In this document: piece by piece, positions 13,559 through 19,485 of the stretch
Numbering within the stretch: the first letter of the stretch is position 1
How the letters are laid out: every line of letters begins with the position of its first letter
NCBI GenBank assembly: GCA_021777685.1
Contig: JAJYDH010000035.1
Location: 1 to 21,673 of the forward strand
Origin: Planctomycetota bacterium
GTDB lineage: Bacteria; Planctomycetota; Planctomycetia; Isosphaerales; Isosphaeraceae
Direction: 5' to 3'
Length of the DNA: 21,673 bases
Notes under the pieces: generated by a model
Told to the model about the DNA's origin: nothing
Seen by the model: the letters and a program-made list of their open reading frames with translations, nothing else
The model's database searches: none
Program-made: the position numbers and the translations under genes

Positions 13559-15433
13559 ATGGCCATCGAGAAAATGACGGATTCTCGGCCCCGGCTCGGC
13601 CGGGCGGCGGCGTTGGCGGCCTTCGCCCTGATTTGCTCGGTCCCTTATGCACGCTGGATGGCCCAGCCTTGCCTCTTCGACGACGACTTCCTCCGGGTCG
13701 GAAGTCTCCGGCGATCCGGGCTCGCTGAGTCCCTGTTCCGGCCGTTCAACGAACACATGGCCCCGCTCTTCGAGGTCGTCTCCTGGCTCGCCTGGCAGGC
13801 ATCCGGCAGGGACATCCGGGCGATCCCGGCCGCCTTCGGGGCGTCCTCGATGATCGCCTTCGGGCTCACGGTCGGCCTGCTCGCGGCCCTGATCCGGCGC
13901 GAGTTGCAGTCGGGGACGGCTGCGCTGGCGGCCGTCGCCCTCTTCTGCCTGTCCTCCGTCTCGGCGGAGACGGTCCTCTGGTTCTCGGCGAGCAGCTTCC
14001 AGTGGGCGGCCTCGGCCACGCTCGCGGCCTGGCTCGCGGCGGCGATCGGGTCCGGAACTTCGACGGGCCGGCGTGGCCTCCCCTGGCTCGCCGCATCCGG
14101 CCTGGCGGCGCTCGCGGCGCCGGCGTTCTCGGCGATCGGGCTCCTGGCCGGCCCTCTGGCGACCCTCCGGGTCTTCTCAGCGGTCGACGGCCCTCGCTCG
14201 ATGGCCCGGCGGCTGGGCCTGTCGGTCCTCCCGTCCCTGGGAACCGCCGCCTACGTCCTGATCTGCCAGCACTTCCGGTACGGCGACCTGGTCTCGGCGA
14301 GCGTCCACCGGAACTTCTCGCCGGGGGCCGCCTTGTGGGCGACGCTCCGCGCCCCCTCGGCGGTCCAGGCGCCGGCCCTGGTGGGCCTGCCCGACCTGGC
14401 CGGCCGGCTCCCGGCAGTGTTCCTGGCCGGCTCGACGGTCGTCGGCCTCGTGGTCTCGCTGATCTGGGCGGTCCGGAGCCGGCATCGGCCGCAGATCGTG
14501 GGAGGGGTCGCCCTGATCGTCGGGGGCTATGCCTCGGCTTACGCGACGCGAGCCCGGCCCGGCGACCTCTGGATCTTCGGGGTCCAGCGATACCACCTGT
14601 TCCCCCAGATAGGGTTGGTCTTCCTGATCGTCGCGGCCATCGCCCCCCGGCTGCGCCGGATCGACGCGAATCCCGGGCTCGGCATCTGCCTGGTGGCCGT
14701 GCTGGCGGCCCTGCATTATCCCGGGATGGAGGCCGTCGCCGAGAAGGGGTTCCGGTTCCCCGAGCAGCCTCAAGTCCTGGCCGCGACCGCCCGCCTGGAA
14801 TCGGCCTGCGAGCGGGAAGGGATCACCGAGGCGCAGCTCATGGTGGCCCTGGAGCCGATCAGGACGCGCTGGTTCCCGCATCCCGCCCCGTTCAACCCGC
14901 TGATCAACCTGCTCCCGGTCGGGCCGGCGACGGCCAGGCTCGCCGAAGACCGGGTCCGGCCGACCTTGCTCGCGGCGATGTCTCCGGCCGATCGTGAGGC
15001 GTTGTTCGGGGGGATGGAGGCGACTCGCCAGCGGATTCCCGCGTCTCACCTGGCCGGTTCCAGGCCACCTGTGGTCGCGCGAGCGGTCACCAATCCTCGC
15101 GTCAGGCCCGTCGAGGTCGGCCGGTATCGGGTCGAGGGCTGGCCGGGCGTGATCGAGTTCGAGGTCGGTCGCGACGCGGACGAGGCGCGGGCCCTCTGCC
15201 TGCCGGGCCCGGGAGTCGCCCGGCGGCTGGAGGTCTGGTGGGCCGGAGAGGGCGAGGGCTGGTCGCCGGGCCGGAGCGTCCGCTGGTCTCCCGACCCCGG
15301 CCACCCGGGAACGGATTGGGGCGTCCCGCTCGATCGGCTCCCACACTGGCGGCGGGGCGAGGTCCGGCGGCTCCGGCTCATCTGCCGTGACCCCGGGCCG
15401 ATCGAGCTGGCCGCCCCTCGATTCCTCCCCTGA
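13559..15433 (+). CDS. Polytopic membrane protein, GT-C glycosyltransferase-like
   Basis: This 624-residue protein has an N-terminal half of hydrophobic helices (first at about 14-34, then several between 85 and 400) and a soluble C-terminal part of about 220 residues. The loop after helix 1 carries PCLFDDDFLRVGSL (Asp41-43), followed by FRPFNEHMAPLFEVVSW with His66. An acidic motif in the first extracytoplasmic loop followed by an NEH-x-x-P pattern is typical of GT-C enzymes that use lipid-linked sugars, so I infer that fold; the donor and acceptor are unknown. The soluble tail (ARRLEVWWAGEGEGW and following) looks beta-rich. The ATG at 13559 has GGGGG about 7 nt upstream and opens directly into the signal-anchor region. 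It may simply be a membrane protein of unknown role. Confidence 0.65.
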   Translation: MAIEKMTDSRPRLGRAAALAAFALICSVPYARWMAQPCLFDDDFLRVGSLRRSGLAESLFRPFNEHMAPLFEVVSWLAWQASGRDIRAIPAAFGASSMIAFGLTVGLLAALIRRELQSGTAALAAVALFCLSSVSAETVLWFSASSFQWAASATLAAWLAAAIGSGTSTGRRGLPWLAASGLAALAAPAFSAIGLLAGPLATLRVFSAVDGPRSMARRLGLSVLPSLGTAAYVLICQHFRYGDLVSASVHRNFSPGAALWATLRAPSAVQAPALVGLPDLAGRLPAVFLAGSTVVGLVVSLIWAVRSRHRPQIVGGVALIVGGYASAYATRARPGDLWIFGVQRYHLFPQIGLVFLIVAAIAPRLRRIDANPGLGICLVAVLAALHYPGMEAVAEKGFRFPEQPQVLAATARLESACEREGITEAQLMVALEPIRTRWFPHPAPFNPLINLLPVGPATARLAEDRVRPTLLAAMSPADREALFGGMEATRQRIPASHLAGSRPPVVARAVTNPRVRPVEVGRYRVEGWPGVIEFEVGRDADEARALCLPGPGVARRLEVWWAGEGEGWSPGRSVRWSPDPGHPGTDWGVPLDRLPHWRRGEVRRLRLICRDPGPIELAAPRFLP

Positions 15434-15451
15434 GACGCGGATCGACCCCGG

Positions 15452-15991
15452 TCAGAGCGCGGGCTCGGCGAACAGCCGCGAGCGGAAGTCGGCCCACTCG
15501 TTGGACCTGGGATGATCGTCGTCGTGCCCGGCCATCAGCTCGCCGAGCCTGACGTCGAGCAGGTCGAACCGCTCGGAGAGGACGCGGACCACCTCCAGCG
15601 CCAGGCCCTCGGCGGCCCGGGGGTCTTCGAGGCTAAGCTGCTCATGGGCCGCGCGGTCGAGCGTCCAGAGGGTCAGGTCCGTCGAGGCCCGGATGGTGGC
15701 GCTCGGTGCCGACGAGCGGAAGAACGTGGTCGTCCCCAGGATCGCCGGCCCGGTGAGGGTGGCCAGGGTGTCGACCCGCCCGTCGGGCTGCTTCCGCTCG
15801 ATCACGACCGAGCCGCCGAGGATGAACCAGAGCCGGTCGTTCGGCCGCCCCTGGGTCAGGAGCGGGGTCCGGGCCGGCGCCCGGCCCTCGATCAGCCTCC
15901 GGAAGACCGCCCGTCGCGACCGATCGTCGGCCCCGCTCAGCAGCGGCGAGGCCAGGAATTGTTCGGCTTCGTCCGTCAAGGTCGTTGCCAT
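15452..15991 (-). CDS. Cyclic nucleotide-binding-fold protein
   Basis: This 179-residue protein consists of one cNMP-binding-like beta roll: LLTQGRPNDRLWFILGGSVVIERKQPDGRVDTLATLTGP (44-82), then FFRSSAPSATIRASTDLTLWTLDR (90-113) and a C-terminal helix region. The usual cAMP contacts are missing: the FGE motif reads AILGTTTFF, and the Arg of RxA is replaced in SATIRA. There is no HTH after the domain, so it is not a CRP-type regulator by itself. It could be a degenerate sensor or structural module that acts through a partner. The ATG at 15991 is supported by GGGGGAG about 10 nt upstream. The stop is 18 nt from the stop of the convergent membrane protein gene. Confidence 0.75.
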   Translation of the reverse strand: MATTLTDEAEQFLASPLLSGADDRSRRAVFRRLIEGRAPARTPLLTQGRPNDRLWFILGGSVVIERKQPDGRVDTLATLTGPAILGTTTFFRSSAPSATIRASTDLTLWTLDRAAHEQLSLEDPRAAEGLALEVVRVLSERFDLLDVRLGELMAGHDDDHPRSNEWADFRSRLFAEPAL

Positions 15992-16260
15992 CGGAACAGA
16001 CTCCCCCGGATATGAACGCAAGGCGGACGATCCGCTCCTCCCGCCCCTCGCGACTGTCGCCTCCTCCCCTTCTACGGTCGACCTGGCGGATGAGTCGGGT
16101 TTTCTCGAAGAAATCAATTCTGATTTTCCCGAACCTCCCAGACCTCCGGATTCGAGGTAATTCGCCGCCTTTCCCTCCGATCCCTAACCAATGGATTGCG
16201 CCGACAAGACCGGGAGGACCGGGTCGTTGGACGGAGGCGCACGAGGCGGAGGGATTCGCC

Positions 16261-17346
16261 GTGAAAAGACGATGCTATTTCCTGGGATTGGTGGCGATCT
16301 GGGCCGGGGCTTCCGGATGCGCCGGGACGGCCCGACGGCCCGATGGGACTTCGATCTTCGCTCCCAGGGCCACTGTCGAGATGTCGGCCCCGCCGCAACG
16401 CCAGGTGGTTGTCCCGCCCGAGCGCGTGGACGTCGTCGCCCAATCGACCGCGCCGGCCCCGATCGGGCTCTCCAAGTATTTCCCGACCCTCCGGCGCAAC
16501 CAGACCGAGGCGCCGAAAGTCGCGTCGACGGGCCGGTTCACCTGGTTCGGGCTCCGGCCGAAGGCCGGGGGCACCCAGGTTTACACGACGGACGCCCGGG
16601 TGGCCCTGAATCGCCCCTCGCCCGAGCCGACGGCGCTGCCCGTGGCGCTCCAGGTCCCCTCCGACCCCGCCGTCACCCCGACCGGCGGCGAGGCCGAATT
16701 GCCGCCCGAGTCGCCTTCGAAGCCGACGGCTTCCCCGACCGCCTCGACGACGCCCGTCGGCGCCGACCCGCTCGCCGAGGCGCCGGCACAGGTCCCGGAC
16801 TTCGGCGGGACGCCCTCGAAGCCGGGTGAGGATGAGGTCAACCCGCTCCCGCCGGCCGCCGAACCGGCGTCGCCCGTCGTCGCCGCCCCCCCCGTCGTCA
16901 ACCGGATGCCGGCCCTTCCGGCGATCGACCCCCGGGAACGTCCCCAGCTCGCCAGCCCCCAGCCGGTTCAACCCAGCCCGGCCTTCGACGCCGCCCCCGA
17001 GCCGAACTTCGGCAAGACCGGCGACCAACAGGCCGTGAAGGCGGTCCCCCAGCCCGCCGACCCGAACAAGCCGGCCGAGGCTCCCGTCCCGGCCATGTAC
17101 TCGACGCACCACCACTCGGCGAAGGCCCAGAAGACGGTCTTCGCCTCGCCGCAGGTCGCCCCGACGCCCCAGGCGCAACCCTCGCCGCAGGCCAAGCCGA
17201 CCCCGCAAGGGCTGGCCTCGCCCCAGTCGTGCGAGGAGACGACCTGCCAGTACCACAAGTGGAAGAAGCCGTGCTTCTGCAAGCTCTTCCGCAAGATGTT
17301 CAAGCAGGGCGAATACGCCACCCCGCCCGTCACGATGGCCCATTGA
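16261..17346 (+). CDS. Proline-rich lipoprotein with Cys-rich basic C-terminus
   Basis: This 361-residue protein starts with GTG, supported by GGAGGG 7 nt upstream and an immediate lipoprotein signal (VKRRCYFLGLVAIWAGASGC, Cys20). After a short stretch with LSKYFPTLRRNQTE and FTWFGLRPKAGG, residues of about 120-320 are low-complexity and rich in Pro, Ala, Thr and Ser. They include PQ-type repeats near the end (SPQVAPTPQAQPSPQAKPTP). The tail holds four Cys (324, 329, 338, 340) in CEETTC and CFC among Lys and Phe residues. That tail could bind metal or form disulfides outside the cytoplasm. A cell-envelope linker is the simplest guess. I know no named family. Two hairpins or repeats follow in the downstream spacer. 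Confidence 0.7.
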   Translation: MKRRCYFLGLVAIWAGASGCAGTARRPDGTSIFAPRATVEMSAPPQRQVVVPPERVDVVAQSTAPAPIGLSKYFPTLRRNQTEAPKVASTGRFTWFGLRPKAGGTQVYTTDARVALNRPSPEPTALPVALQVPSDPAVTPTGGEAELPPESPSKPTASPTASTTPVGADPLAEAPAQVPDFGGTPSKPGEDEVNPLPPAAEPASPVVAAPPVVNRMPALPAIDPRERPQLASPQPVQPSPAFDAAPEPNFGKTGDQQAVKAVPQPADPNKPAEAPVPAMYSTHHHSAKAQKTVFASPQVAPTPQAQPSPQAKPTPQGLASPQSCEETTCQYHKWKKPCFCKLFRKMFKQGEYATPPVTMAH

Positions 17347-17378
17347 TCCGTGACATGAGACGCAAGTCATGACAAGGC

Positions 17379-17403
17379 AGGGGGATGGCACGTCCATCCC
17401 CCT
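17379..17403 (+). terminator. Hairpin after the Pro-rich lipoprotein gene
   Basis: AGGGGGATGG (17379-17388) and CCATCCCCCT (17394-17403) form a perfect 10-bp stem with a 5-nt loop, about 35 nt after the stop. There is no T tract, so it may stop transcription only weakly or mainly protect the 3' end. Confidence 0.45.
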
Positions 17404-17464
17404 CCTCGCGTCGATGGGCCGACGAGGGCCAGAGGGCTGGTGGGGCAAGCCTCGCGAAAATTCC

Positions 17465-17770
17465 AATCCAATCGCTCGCCCGCCGGGCATCGGCCATTCC
17501 AACCCAACCGCGAACCATCCGCCCCGCCAACACAAACCCAACCGATCATCGGGCCGGGCCAAGTCCGCCCCGACGCATCCCTTCCAAGAGAAACCCAACC
17601 TCGCGGAGTCCCAACCCATCCGACGGCCCGGCCCGGCGGCCCCTCCGCCGACCGCCGGTGACGGTCCGCCTCGCCGGCCGATCGCGCGCCGGCAACTCGA
17701 ACCCAACCGGATCATCGTCAAGCAACACGAAGCCAACGCCATGACTCGCCCGGTGAAACTCGAACCCAAC
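17465..17770. repeat. Cluster of short AACCCAACC-type repeats in a long spacer
   Basis: The motif AACCCAACCG or a near match occurs at 17465 (AATCCAATCG), 17501, 17535, 17592, 17613 (AACCCATCCG), 17700 and 17763. Copies are irregularly spaced by 21 to 87 nt, and two share the longer CTCGAACCCAAC. Spacing is not that of CRISPR or iterons. The motif is short and relatively A-rich in GC-rich surroundings. No reading frame here looks coding. From memory, planctomycete genomes hold similar dispersed repeats that are often mis-called as short proteins with EPN or TNP motifs. Confidence 0.55.
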
Positions 17771-17947
17771 AACCGGGCATCGCCCGACGAGCGGGCCGAC
17801 GAGGCCCGCACCAGGGCTTTACTATCGTGAAAACTCCGCTCGAAATAACCGGGTTTCCGGTCGGATTCCGGCCATTTCCTCCCGCCCGTGGCCGACCTCC
17901 TCGCATGTTTGGCCGGGCAAAGTCGGTCGTTTTCGCAATCGAAGTCC

Positions 17948-17985
17948 CGAAATGGGGTGCGAAATGGGGCCTGGTTCAAACCAGG
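17948..17985. repeat. Tandem 10-mer and adjacent palindrome
   Basis: CGAAATGGGG occurs at 17948-17957 and again at 17960-17969, a 12-bp period. It is followed at once by CCTGGTTCAAACCAGG (17970-17985), inverted arms of 7 around CA. TTTGAACCAGG recurs at 18063. A 7-bp inverted repeat (CGGTCGA/TCGACCG) lies at 18097-18117. The set resembles a protein-binding region, but no gene is driven obviously from it. Confidence 0.4.
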
Positions 17986-18129
17986 TTCACCAAAATTTCT
18001 TCACTTGTGTCCGAATTGAACCCGGTACAGGCCCCCGAAAGCGTTACCCAGGATCGCCGCTATTTGAACCAGGCCGGCAAATCGGTCGAATTCCGCCGGT
18101 CGAGTTAAGTTCGACCGACATCTCCGGCA

Positions 18130-18164
18130 GATCGACGAGGGGGCGGCTCGCCCCCTCGTCGATC
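18130..18164 (-). terminator. Long perfect hairpin after the DUF4214 gene
   Basis: A perfect 16-bp stem (18130-18145 with 18149-18164) closes on a 3-nt loop, about 50 nt past the stop of the minus-strand DUF4214 gene. It is very GC-rich and lacks a T tract on either strand. Termination or 3' end protection is the likely role. Confidence 0.5.
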
Positions 18165-18215
18165 CCATCAGCACGGTTCATAATCGGCTCGGCCCCGATC
18201 CATCGGGCCCAGGGC

Positions 18216-18680
18216 TCATGTCGACGTCTTGGCCTCGGGGGAGGCGACGAAGGCGAGCGCGACCTGCTGGATCGTCATCGTGTTGCTGCTGATCGCGTTG
18301 ACCCAGGGGGTCACCTCGGTCGGCCCCGGGGGGCGGCCCAGCACGTCGTTGTAGAGGGCGGTGACGAACTGGGTCTGGTTGGCGATGGGCGTCGCGCCGT
18401 CGGTGATGTTGTTGCCGATGAACTCCTTGGAGGTCACGATCACGTCGGTGGCCTCGGCGATCGAGTTGCCTCCCTGCAACGCCAGCGCGAACCCGTCCAG
18501 CCCGGTCGGATCTGGCGCCCGCTGGAGCAGGTTCTGATAGAGGACTTTCACCGCGGGCACCGCGGCCTGGTGCAGGACACTCCCCCCGGTCGTCATCGAC
18601 GCGGCGAGGAGTTCACGACCCTCAAGCATGTCCAGGCTGAGCGGGCGACGGCGATTCCGATCTCGCGGTTGACGGTTCAT
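18216..18680 (-). CDS. Small DUF4214 surface protein with LExRELLA N-terminal motif
   Basis: This 154-residue protein begins with a basic stretch and LDMLEGRELLAASM (17-29), the planctomycete LEPR-XLL-type N-terminal motif seen on many large surface or exported proteins. Two DUF4214-like repeats follow: VKVLYQNLLQRAPDPTGLDGFALAL with a helix AEATDVIVTSKEF (about 44-87), and VTALYNDVLGRPPGPTEVTPWVNAI with QQVALAFVASPEA (about 106-151). DUF4214 is known from S-layer-associated and hemolysin-like secreted proteins. Here the protein is almost nothing but the sorting motif and the repeats, much shorter than usual family members. It has a GGGAGC RBS before the ATG at 18680 and a strong hairpin after the stop. 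A cell-surface role is inferred; ligand unknown. Confidence 0.8.
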   Translation of the reverse strand: MNRQPRDRNRRRPLSLDMLEGRELLAASMTTGGSVLHQAAVPAVKVLYQNLLQRAPDPTGLDGFALALQGGNSIAEATDVIVTSKEFIGNNITDGATPIANQTQFVTALYNDVLGRPPGPTEVTPWVNAISSNTMTIQQVALAFVASPEAKTST

Positions 18681-19109
18681 GATGGGGCTCCCGTGATCTG
18701 TGTTGTGACTGGCTCATGGCCTCCGGGCCAGGAACTGGGGGCACGACGATCCTCGCCTGATGGGTGCCCAAGCCGGGCCAAGGGGACCGGCACGGGGGCG
18801 CACCTCGGGCCCTCGACCTGACGAGTCGCCCGGCGCCTCACATCAACGCTTCCCATGCGCGGGAGTTGATCGGGGCCGGGCCGCATGTCCCAGAATCCGC
18901 AAGACCTCTCGAGATCCTGCCTCCTCGCCCGGGTCGATCGCTCGGGGAGGTTATCGCCGCAGCTTCGTCGCAGGCGTCGTGACGTCGGCAGTATCCGCCG
19001 AAACCGGCAGGGTTCGATTCGGAACTGACCGATAAGATTGAGAAATGTAAACGACGATCGGATCTCAATGCCTCTCAAGGAGCAGGTCGTCACGCTTTCT
19101 CCTCGCGGC

Positions 19110-19154
19110 AAAAAAAGAAGGCCATGGAACTCCCGGCGGAGTTCCATGGCCTTC
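19110..19154 (-). terminator. Strong intrinsic terminator (17-bp stem, seven U)
   Basis: On the minus strand a perfect 17-bp stem (plus-strand arms 19117-19133 and 19138-19154) with a 4-nt loop is followed at once by seven T (19116 down to 19110). It is about 330 nt past the FAD/Fe-S gene, too far to be its natural end, and sits directly behind a good promoter at 19203-19232. Confidence 0.88.
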
Positions 19155-19197
19155 AAGACCTTCGGAGGTTTTGCCCTTCACGAGCAATCCTCGACAT
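19110..19197 (-). ncRNA. Predicted orphan small RNA, about 88 nt
   Basis: A promoter at 19203-19232 and a strong terminator at 19110-19154 bound a transcript of about 88 nt with no plausible protein. Its first half holds two small hairpins (CGAG/CTCG and ACCT/AGGT). Between and around them is the single-stranded-prone stretch GGGCAAAACCTCCGAAGG, whose CCTCC is complementary to Shine-Dalgarno sites. That suggests base-pairing with mRNA starts. It lacks the conserved features of SRP, 6S, tmRNA or RNase P RNA. A 14-codon frame from an ATG near the 5' end has no RBS. Start point is inferred and could shift a few nt. The rest of 18681-19485 shows no convincing gene. Confidence 0.55.
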
Positions 19198-19202
19198 GCG
19201 GA

Positions 19203-19232
19203 AATGTACTCGGGGTAAGGTCGCGATGTCAA
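19203..19232 (-). promoter_or_regulatory. Promoter of the predicted small RNA (TTGACA-N18-TACATT)
   Basis: A perfect minus-strand -35 TTGACA (19227-19232) is 18 nt from TACATT (19203-19208), four of six matches. The expected start is near 19195-19199. Confidence 0.6.
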
Positions 19233-19485
19233 CAGCAGAAAAGCAAATCCGCGAGATTCCAACTAATCCCGGCTAATCATCGGATTAAGTTCTTGATGGA
19301 TTCCCGGGCGGTTACAGCGGATCACACTCGTATCGCTCCCGGAGCAAGGTGACAGGGACCCGGCCCGAGACGGTCGCCTCCGTCCCGTGTGCCGTTCCAG
19401 GGCCTGAAGCCAGTCCCCTTTCCCCTCGTCAGCGGGCGACGCGAAGGTTAACCGCTGGAGATGTCGAGGCTTCTTGCCCCAGCAT

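Noticed and set aside
17465..17770. CRISPR array or iteron origin
   Set aside because: The repeat unit is only about 10 nt, spacing is irregular (21-87 nt), and there are no cas or rep genes.
17385..17830. Overlapping short open frames in the AACCCAACC region
   Set aside because: All frames are Pro/Arg/Asn-rich with no RBS. The repeats, not a protein, explain the sequence.
16114..17979. 621-codon minus-strand open frame
   Set aside because: It is Arg/Gly-rich antisense of the Pro-rich lipoprotein gene and runs through the repeat cluster; it shows no domain or start signal.
18677..19156. 159-codon minus-strand open frame covering the terminator hairpin
   Set aside because: It begins inside the terminator stem, has no RBS and reads Arg-rich low-complexity sequence.
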